A stretch of DNA of 64,000 nt from Flavobacterium psychrophilum (GCA_945905915.1 CAMDQL010000001.1:17498-81497), one strand, 5' to 3'. Shown: positions 44,984 to 55,396, counted from the first letter of the stretch. The notes: a model not told the origin generated them from the sequence alone. Translations and numbers: made by a program.

Positions 44984-47260
44984 TTATTTTTTTTCTAAGG
45001 TATCAAATTTTGATTCCATTTCGGCTTTAGGCCAAAAGTTATTAGTTACATCAATATCTGCTGTTTCTAATTTTGGATCCAATTGTATTTTAATTACTTT
45101 TTTCTCAGTAGCAAAAACTCGTTTTGCTATGACATTATTTTTTCTCCAAATTTGAGCTGGAAAAACTTTAGTTTCACTGGTGCCGTCTTCAAACTGAAGT
45201 TCAACAATAATAGGCATTGTCAATCCGCCTGGTTTATCAAATTCTACTTCATAGAAAAACTTAGGTGATTTTAATGCACTTATTTCTTCAGCCGAATAAT
45301 TTTTATTTAAGTAATCGTTTAAAGCTTGAACTTTTGATCTATCAAAACCATTTTTCAATTCGGGTTTAAAATCTGTTGAACCTTCTAAAACCATTTTAAA
45401 CATAGACTGACCTTCTCCTATTTTTCTTCCGCGTCTATTAAATTGTTGTTGTGCTTCTTTTGGATCTTGCTCCACTACATAAAATTGTTTCACATCTTTG
45501 ATACCAATATCGGTGTAGTCTGTTGAATAAAACCAACCTCTCCAAAACCAATCTAAATCTACTGCCGAAGCATCTTCCATTGTTCTAAAGAAATCTTCTG
45601 GTGTTGGGTGTTTAAATTTCCAGCGATTCGCATAGGTTTTGAATGCATGATCAAACAACTCACGACCCATAATTGTTTCTCTTAAAATATTTAATCCAGT
45701 TGCTGGCTTACCATAAGCATTTGCACCAAAATTGTATATACTTTCAGAATTAGACATAATTGGTTCTAAATACTGTTGGTTTCCTTTCATATAAGGAACA
45801 ATTTTTGAAGCTGGGCCTCTCTCTAATGGAAAATTTGGATCAAAAGAAGATTCAGTTAAAAACTCTAAGAACGTATTTAATCCTTCATCCATCCATGTCC
45901 ATTGTCTTTCATCTGAATTTACAATCATTGGAAAGAAATTATGTCCTACTTCGTGAATAATAACACCCAACATACCATATTTTACTCTATTGCTTACAAA
46001 TCCTTTCTCATCGGGACGACCATAATTCCAGCAAATCATTGGATATTCCATTCCTTGGTCTTCTGCAGAAACAGAAACCGCTTTTGGATATGGATAATCA
46101 AATGTATGATGTGAATAGGTTTTTAAAGTGTGTGCAACTGCTTTTGTTGATAAATCTCCCCAAAGTGGATTTGCTTCTTTTGGATAAATAGAAATAGCCA
46201 ATGGTTTATTCGTTGGTAAATCAACCGCCATGGCATCAATTATAAATTTTCTTGAAGTTGAGAAACCAAAATCACGTACATTTTGTGCTTTAAATTTCCA
46301 TGTTTTTTTCTGTTCTGAAAAACTGCTTTCTTTTGCAATAGCTTCTTCTTGAGTTACAATGACAACTGGTTTATCAAATGTGTTTTCAGCTAATTCCCAT
46401 CGTTTCACTTGAGCTGATGTAAAAACTTCATTTCTATTTTGCAATACTCCTGTAGCTTCCATTACGTGATCAGCAGGAACAGTTATATTTACTTCATAAT
46501 CTCCGAAAGTTAATGCAAACTCTCCTCTTCCCCAAAATTGCATATTTTGCCATCCTTCAACATCACTATAAACAGCCATCCTTGGAAAAAACTGCGCCAT
46601 TACATACAAACGATTTCCGTCGGGAAACTGCTCATAACCTGATCGGCCATTATTTACTTGTTCTTGATAATTTACAATATTGTACCACCATTTGATTGAA
46701 AAAGTCACTTTTTCACCATTTTTTAAAGGTTTTGGCAAATCAATACGCATCATGGTTTGATTGATGGTATATTTCATAGGGTTTCCTTTTGAATCTTTTA
46801 CATATTCAATATTAAAACCCCCTTGAAAAGGTCCTTCAATGAATTTTTTTGCAAATCCATCAGAGGTGATTGATTTATTTATCGATTCACTATCAGCTAA
46901 TGGTGTTTTAGAATCGGGTCTTTCGATATTCTGATCCAATTGTACCCATAAATATTCTAACGATTCTGGTGCGTTGTTATGATAAGTTATGGTTTCTGAA
47001 CCGTATAATTTTTTATTTTTATCATCTAATTCCAAGTTCATTTTATAATCTGCTTTTTGCTGATAATAAGCTGGTCCAGGTGCTCCAGAAGCAGTTCTAA
47101 ACATATTTGGCGTTGCCATTTCATCATACATTTGACGAAATTTATTCTCATCATAATGTCCTGATTCACGCTTTTTTTCTTCTGGTTTTACCTCTTGAGC
47201 AAAACTTCCGAAATGAACTGTTAAAGTTAAAAAAGTACTTAATAAAATTAATTTTTTCAT
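44984..47260 (-). CDS. M1 family zinc metallopeptidase, exported
   Basis: Protein of 758 aa with a signal peptide (residues about 1-21, ending GSFAQ). The zinc site is HEVGHNFFPMIVNSDE, with a later WMDEGLN glutamate, and the substrate motif corresponding to GAMEN is QGMEYPM. It probably acts as a periplasmic or outer-membrane aminopeptidase that trims peptides. It is the last gene of a four-gene unit with a DUF6702 protein (15 bp upstream) and two CarboxypepD_reg proteins. Homologues are widespread in Flavobacteriaceae. Confidence 0.93.
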   Translation of the reverse strand: MKKLILLSTFLTLTVHFGSFAQEVKPEEKKRESGHYDENKFRQMYDEMATPNMFRTASGAPGPAYYQQKADYKMNLELDDKNKKLYGSETITYHNNAPESLEYLWVQLDQNIERPDSKTPLADSESINKSITSDGFAKKFIEGPFQGGFNIEYVKDSKGNPMKYTINQTMMRIDLPKPLKNGEKVTFSIKWWYNIVNYQEQVNNGRSGYEQFPDGNRLYVMAQFFPRMAVYSDVEGWQNMQFWGRGEFALTFGDYEVNITVPADHVMEATGVLQNRNEVFTSAQVKRWELAENTFDKPVVIVTQEEAIAKESSFSEQKKTWKFKAQNVRDFGFSTSRKFIIDAMAVDLPTNKPLAISIYPKEANPLWGDLSTKAVAHTLKTYSHHTFDYPYPKAVSVSAEDQGMEYPMICWNYGRPDEKGFVSNRVKYGMLGVIIHEVGHNFFPMIVNSDERQWTWMDEGLNTFLEFLTESSFDPNFPLERGPASKIVPYMKGNQQYLEPIMSNSESIYNFGANAYGKPATGLNILRETIMGRELFDHAFKTYANRWKFKHPTPEDFFRTMEDASAVDLDWFWRGWFYSTDYTDIGIKDVKQFYVVEQDPKEAQQQFNRRGRKIGEGQSMFKMVLEGSTDFKPELKNGFDRSKVQALNDYLNKNYSAEEISALKSPKFFYEVEFDKPGGLTMPIIVELQFEDGTSETKVFPAQIWRKNNVIAKRVFATEKKVIKIQLDPKLETADIDVTNNFWPKAEMESKFDTLEKK

Positions 47261-47275
47261 GGTATACGGTTTGTT

Positions 47276-47779
47276 TTAATATTCGATTTTTTCTTGAAAC
47301 ACTGTATTAGTCAATAAAAAGCTTTTTTTGTTACTATTAATATTAGTATGAACAATATTTTGCTGATCTTGAAATGTTTCGGTTAATAGTGAATTATAAA
47401 ATTCGAAAGTATTTATTTTTTTTGAGATAGCAATTTTTGTATACACAATTAACACGTCTCCTTCTACTTCTTTTGCTAAATATTCAATTACTTGAGGTTT
47501 TTTATTGATCGAAATTTTGATTTTTTCCTTAACATATGTTTTTATCCATTCTTCCGCTTCTGGAAGCTCGTTGGAAGAAGTGATGTTAGGTTTTCTTTGA
47601 TATTTTTTGGTCAGGGCTTTTTCTAAATCATCAATAAAAATTCTGGAAGTAATTTCTATTCTTTTTTTATTTTGCACATAATCTATTTGTGTTACTGAAA
47701 CATAAAATTTATGCAATTCAAAAGAACTACACAATATAAAACAAAAAATCAATAACCCTATTTTAAAGTTGTTTTTCAT
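47276..47779 (-). CDS. DUF6702 family exported protein
   Basis: Protein of 167 aa with an N-terminal signal segment (GLLIFCFILCSS), then HKFYVSVTQIDY, IEITSRIFIDDLEKAL and EYLAKEVEGDVLIVYTKI. This pattern matches DUF6702, an uncharacterised family common in Flavobacteriia and usually near an M1 peptidase. It lies 15 bp before the M1 gene and 16 bp after a CarboxypepD_reg gene, clearly in one operon. No catalytic motif is visible, and a partner or inhibitor role is possible but unsupported. Confidence 0.82.
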   Translation of the reverse strand: MKNNFKIGLLIFCFILCSSFELHKFYVSVTQIDYVQNKKRIEITSRIFIDDLEKALTKKYQRKPNITSSNELPEAEEWIKTYVKEKIKISINKKPQVIEYLAKEVEGDVLIVYTKIAISKKINTFEFYNSLLTETFQDQQNIVHTNINSNKKSFLLTNTVFQEKIEY

Positions 47780-47795
47780 TTGGTAAAAATAGTAA

Positions 47796-48629
47796 TTATT
47801 CTTTTTGATTTTGTTTTTTGAATTCGGCAGCTTTTTGAATTAAATATTCTATTAATTTCAACTCGTTTTCTGGCTTTAATAAGGGTGATAATTCATATAC
47901 ATTTAGTTCAGAAAAACTCATAAACATAGGAATATCTTCATTTTTAATTTTTAAAGTTTCTACAAAAAAATTGTGCGAAAAACGTTCAAATAGATGATCT
48001 GAATACGATTTTGATTGTAAAGCTTTAATTCGCCTTTCTTCAAAAACTCTTTTGGAATGACTTTTTGAAAGTGAAGGTTTTATAAACAAACTGACTAAAC
48101 CTGCGCCTATGGCAAGAAAATTAAAATTAGAACCGTTTGGTGCTAAAATAGTTGGCATTGCAGTATTTACTGGCGCACCAGATCTAACATCGTCTTCATA
48201 ATGCATGACTTTTTTTGCATCTACTGCTGCAAAACCATCGCCATAAACTTGAATTCGTTTAGTGTCTTCAGTTAAATTTCCTGAAAGTGTATAAGGTGTT
48301 ATTACAAGTTCATCTAATTCTGTTATTTTAACATGCAATCTTATTTCGAGCTCTTCTTTCCAAAAATCTTTTTGGGTTAAAATGTATTTTTGTGAGACAA
48401 AAGAAGATCCTTCAAAAAACAACGTATCGGTAGCTCTGGCTCGGATTGAAAATTTTCCGTCAATATCTGTTTTGGCACCCACATTTGATGAAATATTATG
48501 CACCGAAATATTTTCAACATCAAATGAATCAACAACAATTATTCCTCGAAGAACTTTCCGTTCGATGCCTTGTGAAAATAGTTGGTTCCCTAAAAATAGA
48601 CTCAGAATAACTAAAAATAGTGATTTCAT
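47796..48629 (-). CDS. CarboxypepD_reg domain exported protein (second of a pair)
   Basis: Protein of 277 aa with a signal peptide (about residues 1-19, LFLGNQLFSQG). A carboxypeptidase D regulatory-like beta-sandwich spans about residues 25-110 (RGIIVVDSFDVENISVHNIS, DIDGKFSIRARATDTLFFE). The C-terminal part is specific to this protein group, with FSHNFFVETLKIKNEDIPMF and an end LIEYLIQKAAEFKKQ. It is not a receptor, because plug and barrel are absent. Function is unknown. The gene is 19 bp after its paralogue and 16 bp before DUF6702. Confidence 0.85.
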   Translation of the reverse strand: MKSLFLVILSLFLGNQLFSQGIERKVLRGIIVVDSFDVENISVHNISSNVGAKTDIDGKFSIRARATDTLFFEGSSFVSQKYILTQKDFWKEELEIRLHVKITELDELVITPYTLSGNLTEDTKRIQVYGDGFAAVDAKKVMHYEDDVRSGAPVNTAMPTILAPNGSNFNFLAIGAGLVSLFIKPSLSKSHSKRVFEERRIKALQSKSYSDHLFERFSHNFFVETLKIKNEDIPMFMSFSELNVYELSPLLKPENELKLIEYLIQKAAEFKKQNQKE

Positions 48630-48648
48630 ATCTGTTTATTAAATTTTA

Positions 48649-49404
48649 TCAAAAACCTTGTAATTCGCGATACTTTGTCGCTAATTCCGATAAAATAAAT
48701 GTAGCCATTGTATAATTTTTTACTCGCATTGCTTCTGCAAATCGATTATTTTCAGCAGTATAAAACACAAAACCCTCCACATATTCTTCCGGAATTTTAA
48801 GCGTATTTATAATGTATTCTTTATCGTATTTGTTAGCTAGTTTAACTTGAAGTTGTTCTTTATTTTCTACAACTAGTTCTTTCTTTAGCATATTTGTTCT
48901 GCCGCTAATAGCATTTAATATCGCATCAAAAGACAAACTAACACCCGTTAAGCCTCCAAGATAAAATGTCGATTCAGGTCTATAATCTGAAGCCGTTTTC
49001 AGCTTTCGTTCTGCGGGCGTATACGTTCTTTGATTGGCCGGAACAATTCCAAGTGAAACCGCATTAATACTTTTATAATCAATAATTGCAAGTTCTTTCA
49101 GTTCGGTGCGATTAAGTGGCATGGGAATAAAAATTAAATTTTCACCAAAATCTTTTTCTTTAATAATGTGCATAGTTGCTTTCAAATTAAAAGCACTAAA
49201 CATTAAAGTATCATTTTGTCTTCCATTGATTGAAAAATAGCCGCCTCGGTATGAATATGTTTCCTGTTTTGAAGAAATATTTTTTATCAACACTCCCTCG
49301 ATATCTGTTGCGTCCGATATAATTTTACCCTTAAAAACGATTTGATTCTGTGAAAAACCACAAAATGAAAACAGTATTAATAAGTACCAAAGGAGTCGTT
49401 GCAT
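48649..49404 (-). CDS. CarboxypepD_reg domain exported protein (first of a pair)
   Basis: Protein of 251 aa with signal peptide (MQRLLWYLLILFSFCGFSQ), a CarboxypepD_reg-like domain (about 22-105, FKGKIISDATDIEGVLIKNI) and a C-terminal region resembling that of the gene that follows (INTLKIPEEYVEGFVFYT, ATKYRELQGF). I chose the ATG at 49402-49404, because the longer frame upstream is non-coding in character and gives no signal peptide at its start. It heads a four-gene operon that ends with the M1 peptidase. Function is unknown. Confidence 0.85.
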   Translation of the reverse strand: MQRLLWYLLILFSFCGFSQNQIVFKGKIISDATDIEGVLIKNISSKQETYSYRGGYFSINGRQNDTLMFSAFNLKATMHIIKEKDFGENLIFIPMPLNRTELKELAIIDYKSINAVSLGIVPANQRTYTPAERKLKTASDYRPESTFYLGGLTGVSLSFDAILNAISGRTNMLKKELVVENKEQLQVKLANKYDKEYIINTLKIPEEYVEGFVFYTAENNRFAEAMRVKNYTMATFILSELATKYRELQGF

Positions 49405-49679
49405 TTTTATAATTTGAATATTTTTGTAAATGTACCAATTAGACCACCAAAACAAATCATAATTAGATGATAAACTTATGTTAATACAAAGCATTACTTT
49501 TGCAAAAAAAAGCATTGAAGTCGTTTTAACTTTTTTCAATTGGCTGCAAAATTGTATTTTTATCCCATATTTCATCTTTTTTTAATTCCTTAGTCCAACT
49601 ATGCAATGAAAAAAAGCTAAAATCTGAAACAAAAACCCTAGTTTTTCGCTTCAATCAAAAAAGATTAAACGACTTCATT

Positions 49680-50387
49680 ATGAAAAATATAATTATTGCC
49701 AGCACCTCAACATTACATAATGGAGAATATCTTACGTATCTCTTGCCTGAATTGAACGTTTTATTTGAAAAATGTACTGAAATACTTTTTATTCCTTATG
49801 CACGTCCTAGCGGAATATCACACGATAATTATACAATAAAAGTAGCCGAAGCTTTTAATAAAATTTCAAAAACAATTAAAGGAATTCATGAATTTGAGAA
49901 CCCCATTGAAGCCATTGAAAAGGCACAAGGCATTTTTATTGGTGGTGGAAATACTTTTTTATTGGTGAGCCAATTGTATAAAAACAATAGTATTGAAGCT
50001 CTAGAAAAAGTAGTTAAAAACGGAACTCCTTATTTAGGAACTAGTGCGGGAAGCAACATTTGTGGTTTAACGATGAGTACTACAAATGACATGCCTATCG
50101 TTTATCCGCCAAGTTTTAGAACATTGGGGTTTGTATCCTTTAATATAAATCCCCATTATTTAGATCCTATCGAAGGTTCAACTCATATGGGAGAAACGCG
50201 CGAAACAAGAATTAATGAATTTCATCAATTTAATCCACAGCCGGTTATTGGTCTTAGAGAAGGAAGTTGGCTAGCAGTAAATGGTAACTCTATCAAATTA
50301 AAAGGCAATTTAACAGCTAGAATTTTTAAAAGAAATGAAAAACCAATAGAAGTTGATCCTGAAACAGAATTGAATGATTTAAAATAA
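49680..50387 (+). CDS. pepE: dipeptidase PepE (peptidase S51)
   Basis: Cytoplasmic serine peptidase of 235 aa that splits Asp-X dipeptides in characterised members. The motif FIGGGNTFLLV lies near residue 85, and the nucleophile elbow GTSAGSNICG at about residue 120 carries the catalytic serine. The late segment NINPHYLDP contains the expected histidine. Length is normal. It is a single gene with a terminator shared with the following tRNA genes on the other strand. Confidence 0.94.
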   Translation: MKNIIIASTSTLHNGEYLTYLLPELNVLFEKCTEILFIPYARPSGISHDNYTIKVAEAFNKISKTIKGIHEFENPIEAIEKAQGIFIGGGNTFLLVSQLYKNNSIEALEKVVKNGTPYLGTSAGSNICGLTMSTTNDMPIVYPPSFRTLGFVSFNINPHYLDPIEGSTHMGETRETRINEFHQFNPQPVIGLREGSWLAVNGNSIKLKGNLTARIFKRNEKPIEVDPETELNDLK

Positions 50388-50415
50388 AAAAGCCTTGCAA
50401 TTGCAAGGCTTTTTT
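50386..50415. terminator. terminator between pepE and tRNA-Gly
   Basis: AAAAAAGCCTTGCAA and TTGCAAGGCTTTTTT form a perfect 15 bp palindromic stem. It ends pepE on the plus strand and the tRNA transcript on the minus strand. Confidence 0.9.
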
Positions 50416-50416
50416 G

Positions 50417-50489
<73 letters not shown>

Positions 50490-50523
50490 AGGCGATAATT
50501 TTTAAAACTTTATCTTGTTTTTG

Positions 50524-50596
<73 letters not shown>

Positions 50597-50762
50597 ATTA
50601 CAAAAAAGCAATCAAATACTTATTTTGTGGGTGCAAATATACTTTAAAAGTTTTCTGAATTGCAAATTTTTAAACATATTTTTTTAATTCCTTTGTCATA
50701 AATTTGTACTGAAACCTTGTGTTCTATTTAATATATTAAAAAATAAACAGTTAGCAGTTAAA

Positions 50763-51194
50763 ATGATTAAAGAAATCCAATCATCAGAGACCTATTTGGT
50801 TCGGCAGGAAGAACTGCGCAAAGGCAAACCATTAGAAACTTGTCATTTTGAAGGAGATGATGAAAAAACTACAAAGCATTTTGGAATTGAACTCAATGAA
50901 AAAATAATTGGAATAGTTTCTGTATATCAAGTAAATAGTCAACTTTTTTTCAATGAAAATCAATTTCAAATAAGAGGTATGGCTGTTTTAGAAGCACATC
51001 AACAAAAAGGATATGGAGCTCTTCTTATTGAAAGGGCTGAAAAATATTGTTTTGAAAAAAATGCAAGTGTAATCTGGTTCAATGCTCGTGAAAAAGCAGT
51101 TCCCTTTTATGAAAAAAATGGGTATCAAACCAAAGGTAATTCCTTTGAAATTCCTGAGGTTGGCATACATTTTGTAATGTTTAAGATAAACTAA
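50763..51194 (+). CDS. GNAT family N-acetyltransferase
   Basis: Acetyltransferase of 143 aa. The acetyl-CoA site is IRGMAVLEAHQQKGYGALLI near residues 72-91 (Q-x-x-G-x-G/A pattern), followed by AEKYCFEKNASVIWFNAREKA and FYEKNGY, which is the usual GNAT C-terminal half. The substrate is unknown. It stands alone. Confidence 0.9.
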   Translation: MIKEIQSSETYLVRQEELRKGKPLETCHFEGDDEKTTKHFGIELNEKIIGIVSVYQVNSQLFFNENQFQIRGMAVLEAHQQKGYGALLIERAEKYCFEKNASVIWFNAREKAVPFYEKNGYQTKGNSFEIPEVGIHFVMFKIN

Positions 51195-51333
51195 AATCGA
51201 TAAACCAATAAAAATGTGTGTTTTTGTCGAAATATGTTGCATTTCGTCGATTATTTTTTAAAAAGTGAAACATTTTATCAAAAAAGTAGTCTATTAAATG
51301 AACTGCTTACATTTTCGGTACAATTCCTCAAAT

Positions 51334-53745
51334 ATGACAAAAAAAATAGGGTTACTATTGTTACTATGCATTGGAAATTTCTTTTTTTTATTTTCTCAGA
51401 ACAAAAAAAGCATCACTACAACTAAAATTTCAGAATCCATTACTATTGACGCCGAATTAAATGAAGAGTCATGGAAAAACGCAGCCATTGCTTCAGATTT
51501 TGTTTCATTTGAACCAATTAACGGGTCACCCATTCCAAATGAATTTAAAACCGAAGTAAAAGTAGTTTATTCTGATAACGCAATATATATTGGGGCTACC
51601 TTATATGACCCAAATCCAAATAAAATTTTAAAAGAGCTTGTTGAACGAGATGAAATAGGGACTTCTGATTTCTTTGGTGTTTTTATTAATGGATACAATG
51701 ATGGTCAACAAGAATTTAGATTTTTTGTTACAGCGGCAAATGGTCAAATAGACACAAATTTCACTTCAAGTGAAGGCGAAGATGGAACATGGAACGCAAT
51801 TTGGGATAGTAACGTTAAAATTACAGATTTTGGATATGTTATAGAAATGAAAATTCCTTATGCCGCACTTCGTTTTCCAGAAAAAGATAAACAAATATGG
51901 GGAATTAACTTTTTTAGAGAAGTAAGGAGAGAACGCCAAAAATATACTTGGAGTCCGATTGATAATAAAATTGGAGCTATTTCACAACAAGCAGGAATAT
52001 TAACAGGAATTGAAAATATTAAAACCCCTACTCGTTTATTTTTAATTCCTTATTCATCTTTTTATCTAAATGCGGGTGAAACTCAAAAGACAAAGGGTGA
52101 ATTTAAAGGTGGTTTAGATGTTAAATACGGAATTAATGATGCGTTTACTCTAGATGCGATTTTAGTTCCCGATTTTGGACAAACAAAATTTGATAATGTG
52201 GTTTTAAATTTAGGCCCATTTGAACAGCAATTTAATGAAAATCGTCCTTTTTTTACTGAAGGAACTGATCTGTTTAGTAAAGGTGACTTATTATATTCTA
52301 GACGTATTGGTCAAACACCAGATTTCAACCCTGTTCTTTCAAATGATGAATATATTGAAAAATATCCTAGCGCAATCAGTTTATTAAATGCCATGAAAAT
52401 ATCAGGCAGAAATAAGGATGGTTTAGGCATAGGTTTTTTAAATGCCGTGACTGAAAAAACAACCGCCTCTGCTATAAATTCAAATGACAATTCAACACGG
52501 GCGGTTACTATTTCGCCATTAACAAATTATAACGTAACGGTGTTTGATCAACGCTTTAATCAAAATTCATCGGTAACTTTTATCAATACAAATGTAACGA
52601 GAAACGGGAGCTTCAGAGATGCCAATGTTACTGGGCTACTTTTTGACTTAAATAACAAAATCAATACCTATAATCTATCTGGAGAAATAAAGTCAAGTAG
52701 CATTCATGATGTAAAAAACACAAATGGTGTTAATGCTTCATTAAATCTTGCTGAGACTAGCGGTAAATTTAGATACAGCATTGGAGGAGAATATATTTCA
52801 AAAGATTTTGACAATAATGACTTGGGAATTAATTTTAGAACAAACTACTATTCTTTGTACAGCAATGTAAATTATCGCATACTAAATCCAAATAAATTAT
52901 TTAACACCTTTAGAATAAGTCTCGGATCATACTTCGAATTTTACAAACCTACAAATCAGGTACAATCGAGTAATTTCAATATAAATCTAAATTCTACGAA
53001 TAAAAAGAATCATTATTTTGGGGGCGGTATCAGTGTAAATCCTTTTGAAAATTATGATTATTATGAACCTCGAGTAGAAAATAGCTATTTTGTGAATCCA
53101 AAAAATGCAGGTGGTTATTTCTATTTTTCGTCCAATTATAATAACAAATTTGCAATCGATTTAAATCCTTACATTACTCATGTACTTAATGAAAATAGAT
53201 ATGAAGCAGGAATAAATATCAGGCCTAGATATCGTTTTAATGATCAATTTTCATTAGTGTATAGCTTTGATTATTTTAGACAGCAAAACGACATTGGTTT
53301 TATTGATTTTGAAAATAGTGATATCATTTTTGCGCGAAGAGACAGAAATACGTATACGAATACGCTAACCAGTAAATTTTCAATTAGCAGTGTGATGAAC
53401 TTTAATTTATCGGTTAGACATTATTGGTCTCTTGCTGAAAATAATCAAATAAGCACATTAAATTCAGATGGAAGTTTAACGCCAAATTCATCGTATGCTA
53501 CTAATAAAAATTCAAACTTCAGTACCTGGAATTTAGATTTATCCTATTCTTGGTGGTTTGCACCGGGGAGTCAAATGTCAGTTTTATACAGAAATAATGC
53601 GGCTACATTTAATCGCACGATAAATAAAAATTTTGAATCCAACTTCTCAAATTTATTTGATAACAATTTGAATCATGTTGTGTCGATTAGCATTCGTTAT
53701 TTTATCGATTATAATCAGGCAAAAAAATGGGTTAAAAAAGGGTAA
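51334..53745 (+). CDS. DUF5916 domain-containing exported protein
   Basis: Protein of 803 aa with a signal peptide ending near NFFFLFSQ. A carbohydrate-binding family 9-like region (about residues 25-215, with ITIDAELNEESWKNA and IWGINFFREVRRE) precedes the DUF5916 region, recognisable from FGQTKFDNVVLNLGPFEQQF and FFTEGTDLFSKGDLLYSRRI. The C-terminal half is rich in alternating aromatic and polar residues and ends like an outer-membrane barrel (VVSISIRYFIDYNQAKKW). Function is not established. I chose the ATG at 51334 because it starts the signal peptide. Confidence 0.88.
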   Translation: MTKKIGLLLLLCIGNFFFLFSQNKKSITTTKISESITIDAELNEESWKNAAIASDFVSFEPINGSPIPNEFKTEVKVVYSDNAIYIGATLYDPNPNKILKELVERDEIGTSDFFGVFINGYNDGQQEFRFFVTAANGQIDTNFTSSEGEDGTWNAIWDSNVKITDFGYVIEMKIPYAALRFPEKDKQIWGINFFREVRRERQKYTWSPIDNKIGAISQQAGILTGIENIKTPTRLFLIPYSSFYLNAGETQKTKGEFKGGLDVKYGINDAFTLDAILVPDFGQTKFDNVVLNLGPFEQQFNENRPFFTEGTDLFSKGDLLYSRRIGQTPDFNPVLSNDEYIEKYPSAISLLNAMKISGRNKDGLGIGFLNAVTEKTTASAINSNDNSTRAVTISPLTNYNVTVFDQRFNQNSSVTFINTNVTRNGSFRDANVTGLLFDLNNKINTYNLSGEIKSSSIHDVKNTNGVNASLNLAETSGKFRYSIGGEYISKDFDNNDLGINFRTNYYSLYSNVNYRILNPNKLFNTFRISLGSYFEFYKPTNQVQSSNFNINLNSTNKKNHYFGGGISVNPFENYDYYEPRVENSYFVNPKNAGGYFYFSSNYNNKFAIDLNPYITHVLNENRYEAGINIRPRYRFNDQFSLVYSFDYFRQQNDIGFIDFENSDIIFARRDRNTYTNTLTSKFSISSVMNFNLSVRHYWSLAENNQISTLNSDGSLTPNSSYATNKNSNFSTWNLDLSYSWWFAPGSQMSVLYRNNAATFNRTINKNFESNFSNLFDNNLNHVVSISIRYFIDYNQAKKWVKKG

Positions 53746-53805
53746 TTTGCGTAATCGATTTCGTAAATTTACTACTTCATCTCTCTTAAAAACTCACCAA
53801 TTGCT

Positions 53806-53813
53806 TATCTTTG
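53806..53813 (+). promoter_or_regulatory. -7 element of gpmI
   Basis: TATCTTTG matches TAnnTTTG, 15 nt upstream of the ATG at 53829. Confidence 0.55.
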
Positions 53814-53828
53814 TACAAATACAAAGTC

Positions 53829-55346
53829 ATGAACAAAAAAGTAATTTTAATGATTCTAGACGGTTGGGGGAAATCGCCCGATCCAAAAGTTTCTGCTATT
53901 GATAATGCACACACGCCTTTTATTGACGGATTATATACTCAATATCCAAATGCACAATTAAGAACCGATGGTTTAAATGTAGGTTTACCCGAAGGCCAAA
54001 TGGGAAATTCTGAAGTAGGTCACATGAATTTAGGCGCTGGCCGTATTGTGTATCAAGACTTAGCTAAACTTAATTTGGCCGTTGAACACAAAACCATGAG
54101 TCAAGAAATGCCTTTAAAAGCTGCTTTTGAATATGCTATAAAAAACAATAAAGCTGTTCATTTTTTAGGCTTAGTTTCAGACGGAGGTGTACATTCGCAT
54201 ACTTCACATTTAAGAGGTTTAATTGATGCTGCCCAAGAAAGTGGTGTTCAAAAAATGTTTGTGCATGCGTTTACTGATGGACGTGACGTGGATCCAAAAT
54301 CAGGAATTAAGTACATTGCTGATTTAGAAAATTATTTAACAAATACCCGAGCAAAATTAGCTTCAGTAATTGGAAGGTATTATGCAATGGATCGAGATAA
54401 ACGATGGGAACGAGTAAAATTAGCGTACGATTTAGTTGTTCATGCTGCCGGAACGCAATCAAAAAATGCTGTTGCAAGTATCAATGAAAGTTATATAAAA
54501 GAGGTTACTGATGAGTTTTTACAACCTTTAGTAATGGTTGACGATTATAACCAACCATTAGCTACCATACATGAAGATGATGTTGTGATTTTTTTCAACT
54601 TTAGAACCGACAGAGGAAGGGAATTAACTGAAGTGCTTTCGCAAAAAGATTTTCCTGAATTCGATATGCATAAACTGAATTTGTATTATGTTACCATGAC
54701 TAATTATAACGAAACTTACCAAAACGTTCATGTAATTTATGACAAAGATAATATTACCAAAACACTGGGAGAAGTTTTAGAAAAAGCTGGAAAAACACAA
54801 ATTAGAATTGCAGAAACTGAGAAATATCCTCACGTTACTTTTTTCTTTTCGGGTGGCCGCGAAGCTCCTTTTGTGGGGGAAACCCGAATTTTGAAAAATT
54901 CACCAAAAGTAGCTACATATGACCTTCAACCCGAAATGAGTGCTTTTGAACTAAAAGATGCTTTGGTCACAGAATTGAAAAAAGGCGCAGTTGATTTTGT
55001 TTGTTTAAATTTTGCCAATGGCGATATGGTAGGACACACGGGCGTTATGGAAGCCGCTATAAAAGCCTGTGAGGCAGTTGATGTTTGTGTAAAAGAAGTG
55101 GTTGAAACTGCATTAGAAAATAATTACACTACCATAATCATTGCAGATCATGGAAATTGTGAAACCATGATTAACCCCGATGGCTCGCCTAATACTGCAC
55201 ATACTATAAATCCTGTTCCTATTATTTTAGTAGACAAGGATTTGAAAGATATACATAATGGTGTGTTAGGTGATATTGCTCCAACTGTTTTAGAATTGAT
55301 GGGAATTGAAAAACCAACCGTAATGACTTGTAAATCATTGTTATAA
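53829..55346 (+). CDS. gpmI: 2,3-bisphosphoglycerate-independent phosphoglycerate mutase
   Basis: Glycolytic mutase of 505 aa that needs two Mn2+ ions. MILDGWGKSPD holds the first metal ligand, MGNSEVGHMNLGAG the phosphorylated serine, then FTDGRDVDPKSG and, near the end, IIADHGNCETM. I use the ATG at 53829 (MNKKVILMILDG), because an in-frame TTG at 53811 lies inside the -7 element. It stands alone and shares a terminator with the RRM gene. Confidence 0.97.
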   Translation: MNKKVILMILDGWGKSPDPKVSAIDNAHTPFIDGLYTQYPNAQLRTDGLNVGLPEGQMGNSEVGHMNLGAGRIVYQDLAKLNLAVEHKTMSQEMPLKAAFEYAIKNNKAVHFLGLVSDGGVHSHTSHLRGLIDAAQESGVQKMFVHAFTDGRDVDPKSGIKYIADLENYLTNTRAKLASVIGRYYAMDRDKRWERVKLAYDLVVHAAGTQSKNAVASINESYIKEVTDEFLQPLVMVDDYNQPLATIHEDDVVIFFNFRTDRGRELTEVLSQKDFPEFDMHKLNLYYVTMTNYNETYQNVHVIYDKDNITKTLGEVLEKAGKTQIRIAETEKYPHVTFFFSGGREAPFVGETRILKNSPKVATYDLQPEMSAFELKDALVTELKKGAVDFVCLNFANGDMVGHTGVMEAAIKACEAVDVCVKEVVETALENNYTTIIIADHGNCETMINPDGSPNTAHTINPVPIILVDKDLKDIHNGVLGDIAPTVLELMGIEKPTVMTCKSLL

Positions 55347-55396
55347 TTATTATTCATTTTGTTTATTTTTTTTAAAAATACGCAACCTGAATAAAC

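Noticed and set aside
49405-49575. N-terminal extension of the first CarboxypepD_reg protein up to 49575
   Set aside because: It lacks protein-like character, and the signal peptide begins exactly at the ATG at 49404.
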